A DNA stretch of 39,580 nt from Candidatus Nomurabacteria bacterium (GTDB lineage Bacteria; Patescibacteriota; Minisyncoccia; Phycocordibacterales; UBA9973). Under the pieces are notes generated by a model. That model worked only from the letters and a program-made list of their open reading frames with translations. It did no database searches and had not been told where the DNA came from. The stretch covers positions 1-39,580 of the forward strand of contig JADLEY010000014.1 in assembly GCA_020845875.1 (NCBI GenBank). Reading direction: 5' to 3'. Below, piece after piece: positions 1-8,433 of this stretch. Within the stretch, counting starts at the first letter, position 1. Every line of letters starts with the position of its first letter. The translations under genes were made by a program, and so were the position numbers.

Positions 1-170
1 GCTACTGAAACGAAAGCGTTGGTGAGGGAGTGGAGGGTTCTGAACCCAAATTGACGATCAAGCTCTTCCTGAGAGAGTGACAGCAATGCCCTGATGTGTT
101 TTTCTGACACAACAGTTGTAGCAGGAGCGTCTACCAGTGCACTGAGCACTGGTGCATAATTTTTACTCAT
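1..170 (-). CDS. Hypothetical protein, N-terminal part (truncated by window edge)
   Basis: Minus-strand ORF from ATG at 170: MSKNYAPVLSALVDAPATTVVSEKHIRALLSLSQEELDRQFGFRTLHSLTNAFVSV..., open to the window edge. Confidence 0.55.
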   Translation of the reverse strand, partial: MSKNYAPVLSALVDAPATTVVSEKHIRALLSLSQEELDRQFGFRTLHSLTNAFVSV

Positions 171-270
171 ATATGTATCGGTTTTTTGTTGTTGAAGAGC
201 AATACTACTCTTTTTTCTATTGTAGCATACCTAGTACAAAAAGTCAAGTGCCCCTCCTGCATACAAAAAA

Positions 271-289
271 CCTCCCCGCTTAGGGGAGG
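271..289 (-). terminator. Rho-independent terminator of the lipoprotein gene
   Basis: cctcccc-gctta-ggggagg stem with an adjacent A6 (T-run on minus strand) just 3' of the 321..1886 stop. Confidence 0.7.
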
Positions 290-320
290 CGTAAGAAATG
301 AACAATTATGAACAAAGTAG

Positions 321-1886
321 TTAGTGCCGTACAAATATTTGCGTCGGCTGGTCGCTGTAGAGCAAGTAGCCGTTCCACCAGTCTGCCGAGCTGATACCGG
401 GAACGGCCGAATGGCTCTGAGCACTGAGATCTGACCAGATACAGTTGAAGAGCTGCGCTGCATTGCTGGGCGGTGCACTGCTGCTGAAGAGCTTTGCTGT
501 AAATCCGCCCGAGCCGGCATTGAGATACCGATAGCTTGTCGATACTGCATCGCTGGCAAGCGCAAGCGAGAAGCCGTCTGCTTCTGCCGCATCAAACCCT
601 TCTGGCGTCACAGTCAGCGTAAGATACTTCGTCTCCCCTGCCGGTATCACCAGTTCGCCGGGAGACTGTGTCGCTGTCAGATAAATGACCGTCATGCCTT
701 CCGTAAACACAGAGACGGTATCGCCGCCGTTTTTGGAAATGCGGCACAGCGCAGTCACATCGCTTCCGCCAAAAGAAACCAACGGGGCCTTTAGGCGCAA
801 TGTATCGTTGGACTGGTTGTCCGCCCAGACAAGCGGAAGCGCAAGCTGTTTGAGCGCGACGCTTCCCCACTGCGGCGCAGTGAGCGCAATGCGAAATACT
901 TCTGTCGGCGCTCCGTTGGCGAGCTGTCCTGCTATCTGTTGTACTGCTATCTGCGGCACTGCCTTGTGCACAATGATATCGCTGCCGGTGCGGAGCGTAT
1001 CGTTGGTACGTACTATTCCAGAGGTGCTCGTGTAGCCTACAAATGCGGCAGTACGAACATTTGTCCCGGAAAGAGCGCCCGTGATTTGCTGCAGTCGCAG
1101 CTTCACCGTAAAGGTGCGTAGTACTCCAGCTTCTACCGGTACCGATATCGGCACTTCGGTAGTCACACCAGAAACGTCAGCCATGCCAAGGAGCGTTGCT
1201 CCTTCGTACACTTCTGCACGCTGCACTGCTGCAGGTTCGAGTATCTTCACTCCTACTGTCGTAATAGTGGCGGGAGCATTGGAAAGCGCCTCAATAGCAA
1301 GCGTCTCAACAGTCTCTCCCGACAGGCGTGCCGTCGGAGGAGTAGCTGCACTGAGCTTTGTCGTCAGCTTTGTTGTGGAAAAAACTGTCTCCTGTCCTGC
1401 AACGTATGCCATGTGCGGACCTGAGTAGTAATAATCACGAAGCGCAAGTGCAGGCACAATACTCCCTCCGGCAATCTCCACAGGAAACGAGAGGTACACC
1501 GAGATGTCTACCCGTTTGTTTTTTGGGAAAAACACAAGGTCTGCCCAATTACCTTCAGGAAGTACAGTGCTGCTGGTGAGTAATGCGGAATCGCCTGCTT
1601 CATACCGTATCACTACTCGCAGATTGTTCATCTTTGAAAATGGGATACCGGCGCTCGCAACATGCAGATGCACTTGTAGTACAGTATCTGCCGAGCCGCC
1701 GTGATACACAAACTGCCCTATGAGCACTGACGAAGCGGGCGTTTCGATAGTTTGATTCTGTAAGGCAGCGCTTCGAGAAAGCGTGCCGGGAACAGGGTCA
1801 TCAATTGGCGGAATTGGTGTAGGAGCGTCTTTTTTGCACGCAGCAAATACACTGAGAGAAAACAAACCGATGAGGAATTTTTTCAT
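321..1886 (-). CDS. Putative secreted lipoprotein, beta-rich
   Basis: 521 aa; MKKFLIGLFSLSVFAACKKDAP: signal peptide with lipobox-like FAAC; Ser/Thr-rich beta-type sequence. Confidence 0.8.
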   Translation of the reverse strand: MKKFLIGLFSLSVFAACKKDAPTPIPPIDDPVPGTLSRSAALQNQTIETPASSVLIGQFVYHGGSADTVLQVHLHVASAGIPFSKMNNLRVVIRYEAGDSALLTSSTVLPEGNWADLVFFPKNKRVDISVYLSFPVEIAGGSIVPALALRDYYYSGPHMAYVAGQETVFSTTKLTTKLSAATPPTARLSGETVETLAIEALSNAPATITTVGVKILEPAAVQRAEVYEGATLLGMADVSGVTTEVPISVPVEAGVLRTFTVKLRLQQITGALSGTNVRTAAFVGYTSTSGIVRTNDTLRTGSDIIVHKAVPQIAVQQIAGQLANGAPTEVFRIALTAPQWGSVALKQLALPLVWADNQSNDTLRLKAPLVSFGGSDVTALCRISKNGGDTVSVFTEGMTVIYLTATQSPGELVIPAGETKYLTLTVTPEGFDAAEADGFSLALASDAVSTSYRYLNAGSGGFTAKLFSSSAPPSNAAQLFNCIWSDLSAQSHSAVPGISSADWWNGYLLYSDQPTQIFVRH

Positions 1887-1962
1887 ATATCTTTTTTTAA
1901 AGGTTCAACAATAGTGTTTGGCATTTTTATAGCACAAAACACCATTTACGTCAATATATTTG

Positions 1963-2036
1963 TGGGAGTAGATGGATTCGAACCATCGACCCTCGAGGTA
2001 TAAGCTCGATGCTCTAACCAACTGAGCTATACTCCC
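1963..2036 (-). tRNA. tRNA-Ile (anticodon TAT)
   Basis: Complete cloverleaf on minus strand: GGGAGTA/TACTCCC acceptor, TCGAG-CTTATAC-CTCGA anticodon arm, GATGG-TTCGAAT-CCATC T arm; 3' CCA not encoded. Confidence 0.9.
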
Positions 2037-2106
2037 AATCATTCACCCTTGTAACCGCTCGCTTCAGTGGACGGAAGGTGTATGGATTGTAGTACAATAC
2101 TAGCAT

Positions 2107-2586
2107 ATGGCAATAAATGAATTCGTGGCAAAGAAACTGGGAGAAATATTGGCGTTTGAGCGTGTCGGACAGGACACCCTGGAGCGAGGACGCGTAGCGC
2201 TCGAAGAAGCGCTTGGTCAAGAACGCATCACCGATAGAGAAGAGAAGATTCGTCTCTATAGTGAAGCAATCCTCCGCACTGCGACTGATGCAGGGGTCGT
2301 CGACACCACGCTAACAAAAGCTTCCGCGACAGAAAACAAACTCAAAAAGATGCGTGACCTCTATGTCGGTGACCAGTGGGACAATGCCACCGAACTTCTC
2401 GAATGGAGCGGATTTTTTGAAGGAGCAGCAATCGTCCACTATGCGCTGGTGCGCGGAGCCGCAGAAGGCCTCGGTGATGAAGCACTTATGACACTCGCCG
2501 AAGAAGCAAAAAATTACCACTACGAACTTCTCGAACTCGCCGAGAGCGAACTCGAGACCAAGGGACAAGACAAGGCTACGGCGTAA
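2107..2586 (+). CDS. Hypothetical protein, all-helical
   Basis: 159 aa; codon usage like neighbours; TACAAT box 8 nt before ATG. Confidence 0.75.
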   Translation: MAINEFVAKKLGEILAFERVGQDTLERGRVALEEALGQERITDREEKIRLYSEAILRTATDAGVVDTTLTKASATENKLKKMRDLYVGDQWDNATELLEWSGFFEGAAIVHYALVRGAAEGLGDEALMTLAEEAKNYHYELLELAESELETKGQDKATA

Positions 2587-3601
2587 ACGTTTTTGTCACC
2601 AGCATACTTGCATCAAATGGCACAAGCGGTTGCGGGATGTACTCTTTGCTGAGCGGACTCACCTCTTCTTTGTGTGTCAGCACAAACGTCTGTGGGTCAA
2701 TAGTAACCGTTGCTACCATGCCGCGCATGGTGTGTAGAGAAAAATACTGATCGAAAATGAAGTTGCCCAGCGAGTAGTAGATGAGTTTGCCATTGTATTC
2801 TTCAACGCGCTGCATAACATGCGGATGCGATCCGATGACAATATCTGCTCCAGCGTCTATTGCCCCTCTAGCAAGTGCTTCTTGTCTACTATTTGCCGGA
2901 GAGTATTCATTACCAAAGTGAAATGATACCGCTAGTACATCTACCTGTGCCTTTGCGACGGCGATAACCTCTGAGAGGTGCGGGTCGCTTGCGAGCAGTA
3001 TGCCTGGCTGCGTAGCTGTCGCTGCAAGCCAGTTTGGCCCGACATCTGTCGCCGCCAAAAATCCCACCCGCACGCCGCGTACCGTAATAACGCGCACTGT
3101 AGAAGCATCTGCATAATTCTTCCCTGCTCCTGCGTAGAGAATACTGTTGTCTGCCAAATGCTGCATTGTCTCATCAAAGGCTGCGCGATCCCAATCGCCG
3201 ACATGATTGTTGGCAAAGGACACAATGTCGAAACCTGCACTGCGAAACGCTTCGACGCTTACAGGATTCATATGAAAAGAAAATCTGCTCCCGACATTGC
3301 GACCGCCAAGCGCCGCGGTACCTTCGAAATTGCCAAACGCAATATCCGCTGCCGCGATGTAGGGCGTGTGCGCAAAAAGTGCATGGTAGTCTCCTGCGAA
3401 ATTCTTTTCTATTGAACGGCGCACACCTCTGTCCATCATAATGTCGCCCGCAAGTACGAGCGTGATCGACTGCGGCGGTGTCTGCTGTGGTGAAGATACC
3501 TGTGTCGGAGCGAGGGCGTTTCTCCTCCCCCACAAGCACAGTGTTACTAGCAATATTCCGATAAGTATCGGAAGTAATTTATTTTTTGAGGACAATGCCA
3601 T
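2576..3601 (-). CDS. CapA-family (PGA_cap) metallophosphatase-like protein
   Basis: 341 aa; N-terminal TM, LAGDIMMDRGV, FGNFEG, FANNHVGDW, GSHPHVMQRVEEYNGKLIYYSLGNFIFDQ motifs. Confidence 0.88.
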   Translation of the reverse strand: MALSSKNKLLPILIGILLVTLCLWGRRNALAPTQVSSPQQTPPQSITLVLAGDIMMDRGVRRSIEKNFAGDYHALFAHTPYIAAADIAFGNFEGTAALGGRNVGSRFSFHMNPVSVEAFRSAGFDIVSFANNHVGDWDRAAFDETMQHLADNSILYAGAGKNYADASTVRVITVRGVRVGFLAATDVGPNWLAATATQPGILLASDPHLSEVIAVAKAQVDVLAVSFHFGNEYSPANSRQEALARGAIDAGADIVIGSHPHVMQRVEEYNGKLIYYSLGNFIFDQYFSLHTMRGMVATVTIDPQTFVLTHKEEVSPLSKEYIPQPLVPFDASMLVTKTFTP

Positions 3602-5465
3602 GCGCGGAAATAATCGCTTCGTATTCTGCCTGTTCGAGCGTTTCTACTTCGATGAGTTTTTTGGCGATAATATCAAGCACTGCGCGATGCTTCATCAGTA
3701 CCTCGGTGGCTGTTGAGAGACCTTCATCGATAATCTTCTTCACCTCTACACCAATAACACGCGATGCTGTCTCATCTGGACGCTGCTCTTCAATGATATC
3801 TCCCATGACAGGGCGCCCTCCATCGCTCTCGAGTGCTATTGGGCCGACCTTCTCGCTCATGCCCCAACGAGTCACCATCGCACGAGCAAGCGCAGTCACC
3901 ACCTGCAAGTCATTTGAAGGACCAGTTGTCACTTCGCCATAGACAATCTTTTCTGCCGCGTACCCGCCGAGTGTCATTGCAACATCAGCGAGAAACTCCT
4001 TGCGATTTTGAAGCTTGCGCTCTTCGAGCGGGAGCTTGAGTGTGTATCCACCTGCTTTGCCGCGTGCGACGATAGAGACTTTGTGCACAGGATCTGCATC
4101 AGGCAACACACTTGCCACCAGCGCGTGACCTGCTTCGTGGTAAGCGACGATTTCCTTTTCCTGTACCGTCAGCAGATGACTCTTGCGCTCAGGACCGAGC
4201 ATCACCTTTTCGATACTGCGAATGAGATCATACTGCGATACTTTCTTGCGGTTTTCGCGTGCAGCGAGAATTGCACCTTCGTTCATCAAGGAATACAGAT
4301 CAGCCCCTGAAAAGCCGCTTGTGCGTTCGGCAATTGTGCGCAGATGGACATCTTCTGCAAGCGGCTTCTTCGCTGCATGAACAGCAAGAATCTCTTCGCG
4401 ATCACGACGGTCAGGAAGATCGAGTGTCACTCGACGGTCAAATCGTCCAGGACGAAGGAGTGCGGGGTCGAGCACATCGGAACGATTGGTCGCTGCCATA
4501 ACGATGACTTTGTCGTTGGGCTCAAAGCCATCCATTTCAACAAGAATCTGATTGAGTGTTTGTTCGCGTTCGTCGTTTCCACCGCCGTAGCCGCCGCCAC
4601 GCACACGCCCGACCGCATCAATCTCATCTACGAAGATGATTGCTGGCGCCGCTCGCTTCGCCATTTTGAAAAGGTCACGCACACGGCTCGCTCCCACACC
4701 GACAAACATCTCCACAAATTCTGATCCTGACAAATGGAAAAATGGTACTCCTGCTTCTCCTGCTACCGCTCGCGCAAGGAGAGTCTTCCCTGTCCCAGGA
4801 GAACCAGTGAGCAAGACCCCTTTGGGAATGCGCGCACCAATCTCCAGAAACTTCTTAGGATTGCGAAGGAAGTCTACAATCTCTTTGAGCTCCTCCTTTA
4901 CTTCGCGTGCACCAGCGACGTCTTTGAAAGTGACCCGATTGTTTGGGTCACTTGGGTCGGTGACACGTGCCTTGGATTGACCAAATGTAAACGCCTGCAT
5001 CCCTGCGCCTTTCATTTGCCGTGAAAGCGACCAAAAGAAAAAGATGATGAGCACAATCGGTAACACAATCGGCAGTATCGACAAAAGGAGTAGTCCGAAA
5101 CTTGTCTTATCACTTACTTCTATCTCAACACTCGCAAGTTTGTCGGGACTAATGCTATAGACCGAGAGCGCTTCGAGAAGAGTACCTTCTGCTTCTTTCT
5201 TTGAGGTGAGCGTTGTTTCGTCTGTCTTGGTAATAGTGAGATCTTGTCCATTGACTTCGATATACTTCACCTCTCCTGCTTGTACCAACTGCGCCACATT
5301 CGAGAGAGGTATCACTTCCGGCTTTGCCCCCGTACCCGCAATCGCTGAATACAGCCCCGAAAGAAGTGCAAAAAGAATAACTACCGAAAGCAGATACGAA
5401 GAAAGTGGACGCTGCGGCGGCTTTTTTGCCGGACGTTTTGACGGTACAGGAGTAAGCTTTGCCAT
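3579..5465 (-). CDS. ftsH: ATP-dependent zinc metalloprotease FtsH
   Basis: 628 aa; two N-terminal TMs, GSPGTGKT Walker A, HEAGH zinc site. Confidence 0.97.
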   Translation of the reverse strand: MAKLTPVPSKRPAKKPPQRPLSSYLLSVVILFALLSGLYSAIAGTGAKPEVIPLSNVAQLVQAGEVKYIEVNGQDLTITKTDETTLTSKKEAEGTLLEALSVYSISPDKLASVEIEVSDKTSFGLLLLSILPIVLPIVLIIFFFWSLSRQMKGAGMQAFTFGQSKARVTDPSDPNNRVTFKDVAGAREVKEELKEIVDFLRNPKKFLEIGARIPKGVLLTGSPGTGKTLLARAVAGEAGVPFFHLSGSEFVEMFVGVGASRVRDLFKMAKRAAPAIIFVDEIDAVGRVRGGGYGGGNDEREQTLNQILVEMDGFEPNDKVIVMAATNRSDVLDPALLRPGRFDRRVTLDLPDRRDREEILAVHAAKKPLAEDVHLRTIAERTSGFSGADLYSLMNEGAILAARENRKKVSQYDLIRSIEKVMLGPERKSHLLTVQEKEIVAYHEAGHALVASVLPDADPVHKVSIVARGKAGGYTLKLPLEERKLQNRKEFLADVAMTLGGYAAEKIVYGEVTTGPSNDLQVVTALARAMVTRWGMSEKVGPIALESDGGRPVMGDIIEEQRPDETASRVIGVEVKKIIDEGLSTATEVLMKHRAVLDIIAKKLIEVETLEQAEYEAIISAHGIVLKK

Positions 5466-5522
5466 AGGTACCCATTATACACAAAAACGTCCTCTTTCGC
5501 TCTCTCATGATAGGATAGGAAT

Positions 5523-5966
5523 ATGGCAGAATACCTGCACAACAAAAAGGCAACATTTGATTATACCCTCTGGGAAACGTACGAATGTGGCATCGAACTC
5601 CTCGGGACAGAGGTAAAATCGATCAAACACCATCACGGCTCTCTTACAGGAGGGTATGTCGCCTTTGTCGATGGTGAGCTCTATCTCCTTGGCGCTCATA
5701 TTCCACCATGGCAGGAAGGCAACACACAGGGAGAATATGACCCATATCGCTCCCGTAAGCTTCTCGTCAGAAAGAATGAACTTGTTGCTCTCAAAAAAGC
5801 CTCGGATACGAAAGGGTTGACTTTTATCCCTATCTCATTGTACGGTAAAGGAACTCTCGTCAAGATGCAGCTTGCTATTGCACGGGGGAAAAAAGTCTTT
5901 GACAAACGAGATGTACTGAAGAAAAAAGCAGTACAGCGAGATATCGAACGCGCCCTGCGCGAGTAG
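5523..5966 (+). CDS. smpB: SsrA-binding protein SmpB
   Basis: 147 aa; KATFDYTLWETYECGIELLGTEVKSIKHHHGSLTGGYV typical SmpB; lies directly upstream of tmRNA. Confidence 0.96.
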   Translation: MAEYLHNKKATFDYTLWETYECGIELLGTEVKSIKHHHGSLTGGYVAFVDGELYLLGAHIPPWQEGNTQGEYDPYRSRKLLVRKNELVALKKASDTKGLTFIPISLYGKGTLVKMQLAIARGKKVFDKRDVLKKKAVQRDIERALRE

Positions 5967-5986
5967 TATCTCTCTTCGTATCATAA

Positions 5987-6369
5987 GGGACTGAAAGGTT
6001 TCGATGGATATGGTAGTTGCGGTATGCGTGTCGGATATGAGCGTAATACCGTTACTTCTTCGCTCATCTGATAACTGGCAACAGTATCTCCAAAGTAAAG
6101 TCTCCGTTTGCTTCAGCATTCGGCTTTGCTCCTGCATTCGCCTAACTTAGGCCGATCAGGTGTCGTCCGTTTTGTGCTGACGCGAAACGACACGGCATAA
6201 TAGCCGTCAGCTAGGCAGTACGCAGTGTCTCGTGCGTACACCAAATACGATGAGGCTCGGACGTGCACGTTTTGTCCGTTTCTTAGTGTGCGCCCTACAA
6301 TAGGCGGTCTACACACGTAGATGTGCCGCAGCACCATCTCCACACGGGGTTTCGATACCCCCAGTTCCA
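5987..6369 (+). ncRNA. ssrA: tmRNA (transfer-messenger RNA)
   Basis: 5' GGGACTGAAAGGTTTCGATGG and 3' GGGGTTTCGATACCCCCAGTTCCA form the tRNA-like domain (GGGACTG/CAGTTCC acceptor); internal tag ORF ends FAPAFA-TAA within GCCTAACTTAGGC. Confidence 0.92.
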
Positions 6370-6381
6370 CACCAACCATAC

Positions 6382-6415
6382 AAAAAACTCCATGCACTAG
6401 GTAATGGAGTTTTTT
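6382..6415. terminator. Bidirectional terminator downstream of ssrA
   Basis: aaaaaactccat-N10-atggagtttttt inverted repeat. Confidence 0.85.
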
Positions 6416-6422
6416 GTATTTG

Positions 6423-7010
6423 TTATTCCGTAGGATTTTCTACGGGAGGTTCGGGAAGTGTTTCTTCCTGTTGTGACTCTGGAACTGAGGACTCTTCTGT
6501 AGACTGCTCGGTTGGTATCTCTGGTGCTGATTCTTTAACAGGAACTTCTGGAGCCTGCTCCTCACTTGTATCATCAATGTTTCCTGCTGGCACTTGTGGT
6601 ACTTCAGGCACCTCCGGCTCCGTCCCACCATCTTCTTCTGGTGCAGCACTAGTACCACCAAGCAACTGATCAAGTTCTCCACGAGTCAGACAAGTCTCTC
6701 CTGCTTCATCAGTGACACAAATACGTTCCGTCTTCACCTCATGCGCAAATATCCTATTAATACCATTAGTGATATCTCCAAGCCATGCAGTAATCGCATC
6801 TCTCCAGGTATTCTCTCTGGTAAGGTTTGAGATATCAGTGATGTTTGCGTTGATCTCTTGTATTGCTTTGGTGAGGATGGGGGTCATGCCTGCGTAGTTG
6901 ACTTGGAGATAGTCATTGGGACCTTCTGAGACGAGTTCGGGGAAGTAGTGTTGGAGGTCTTGAGCGAGGAAGCCGATTTGGGATTGGGCAGCAGGGTCTC
7001 TGAGCCAGGT
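6423..7010 (-). pseudogene. 5'-truncated tail-fibre/peptidase S74 (intramolecular chaperone) type protein remnant
   Basis: Open frame reads WLRDPAAQSQIGFLAQDLQHYFPELVSEGPNDYLQVNYAGMTPILTKAIQEINANI (S74-like) then a Pro/Glu-rich tail; TGA at 7011-7013 cuts the frame and no start codon precedes the conserved block. The ORF caller starts at the internal Met at 6887. Confidence 0.55.
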
Positions 7011-7290
7011 TCATAATATATGTATTGGGATGTATACCTTGTTCCTTGAAGATTTGGGAAGAGTATAGTTTTCCACAGGAGACCACTGTCCCCCCTCTTG
7101 CACTCATACGCTCCCGATCTTATAATGAATACAGACGCACCTTCAGCCATTTATCAGTTTCTCACTCGTCAGGGATTCTGACGTATATGGCACCCTTTCA
7201 TTTCGAAAGTTTCTGTTCCTCCATCGACGAACATTCAAAAACAAACACAACGCAACTCTCTCACTCACAACTTATATAGCGAAAACATTC

Positions 7291-7316
7291 AAGGCCTTCT
7301 TTCAAAAGAAGGCCTT
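7291..7316. terminator. Terminator hairpin
   Basis: aaggccttcttt/aaagaaggcctt inverted repeat followed by ctctttt. Confidence 0.7.
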
Positions 7317-7341
7317 CTCTTTTGGATGAGTAATAAAAAAA

Positions 7342-7959
7342 TTATGACTGAAGAATTACTTTCTCAACAAGTGCTTCGAGTGGCGCACCGATAGTCCACG
7401 CACGTTCTTGTGCAGTGATGAGATCGCGATACAGTGTGCGATATTTTCCCGAACGGTCAGTGGGGATGAGTGTGCGAAGTTTCCAATAGAGTATCGGTAG
7501 CACCGCTTCAATAGCGTGTTCGTTCATTGCGCTACGATACGCAAGCCAGCGAGACTTTTTGTCTTTCGCAGTGAGACACTCTGCTGCAGAAAAAATGGTC
7601 GAACGCGATGACGTAGATTTCGATACCCCTTTCTCTTGCGCAAGAGTTGCGCCACGTGATTGTATTTTTTTTATAAGTGCTGCAGGGAGTGCGTATTCTT
7701 CGCACAAAAATATTGTGTCACTCTCAGCGAGAGTATCGAGTGTTGTGTCAGCGAGATCGCTGTCGGCAAGTAAAAATTTTGCATGAATGAGAAGCGGCGC
7801 TGTGGCAAAGAGTGACGGCACTGCATACTGCACAAGCTCTCCCGCTGTCAGCATCGTGTCATCGCAGACAAAGTACTCGCGATCAGTGTGTGAGGCAATA
7901 AGCGATGCACACTGCGCACGGCGAAATTGAGGTTCTGGAGAAATAACAAGTGCAATCAT
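7342..7959 (-). CDS. DNA polymerase III delta-subunit-like protein (HolA-like)
   Basis: 205 aa; size and order of motifs (SLFATAPLLIHAKFLLAD, LAESDTIFLCEE) resemble HolA domain I; tentative. Confidence 0.45.
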   Translation of the reverse strand: MIALVISPEPQFRRAQCASLIASHTDREYFVCDDTMLTAGELVQYAVPSLFATAPLLIHAKFLLADSDLADTTLDTLAESDTIFLCEEYALPAALIKKIQSRGATLAQEKGVSKSTSSRSTIFSAAECLTAKDKKSRWLAYRSAMNEHAIEAVLPILYWKLRTLIPTDRSGKYRTLYRDLITAQERAWTIGAPLEALVEKVILQS

Positions 7960-8417
7960 ACTTTGGGAGTGGTTTCCTTTACCTTGGTATACGCATCGCC
8001 AAATGATTGGTGCATCAGCGATTCATATTTCCCAAAAAAAATATTGGACACGACAAAGCCAATAAACGTCGTTGCAAAAAAGACGACTGAACCGGAGATG
8101 AGTGTGTAGCCAGTGACAAGAAGGAGGATGCCGAGATGCGTCGGATTGCGAACAAAACGATACGGCCCATACTCAAAATACTGCACAAACCGTGATGCCG
8201 GCTTGGCATGCCCTTTTGCAGAGGTGAGTTGCGCCCAGAGCATAAGGAGGGGTCCCATCCCCATAAGGATGATGCCTACCGTCTTTGCATAGGGCACATC
8301 AAATGAGATGTGTAAAAAGCTGTCGACCAAGAGTCCTGCCATACTTGCTACAAAATAAGCAAGGTACGATTTGGCAAGTTCGTGATGGATAGTGTTTTCT
8401 TCTGCTTGCTGTTCCAT
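7956..8417 (-). CDS. Isoprenylcysteine carboxyl methyltransferase (ICMT)/PEMT-like membrane methyltransferase
   Basis: 153 aa multi-TM; FEYGPYRFVRNPTHLGILLLVTGY motif typical of the ICMT/PEMT family. Confidence 0.85.
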   Translation of the reverse strand: MEQQAEENTIHHELAKSYLAYFVASMAGLLVDSFLHISFDVPYAKTVGIILMGMGPLLMLWAQLTSAKGHAKPASRFVQYFEYGPYRFVRNPTHLGILLLVTGYTLISGSVVFFATTFIGFVVSNIFFGKYESLMHQSFGDAYTKVKETTPKV

Positions 8418-8433
8418 AGAGGGATTGTAGCAC

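Noticed and set aside
167-595. 142 aa minus-strand ORF
   Set aside because: Alternative frame of the lipoprotein gene running through its terminator.
6884-7150. 88 aa minus-strand ORF overlapping the S74 remnant
   Set aside because: Overlaps the conserved S74 block in the wrong frame; not a gene on its own.
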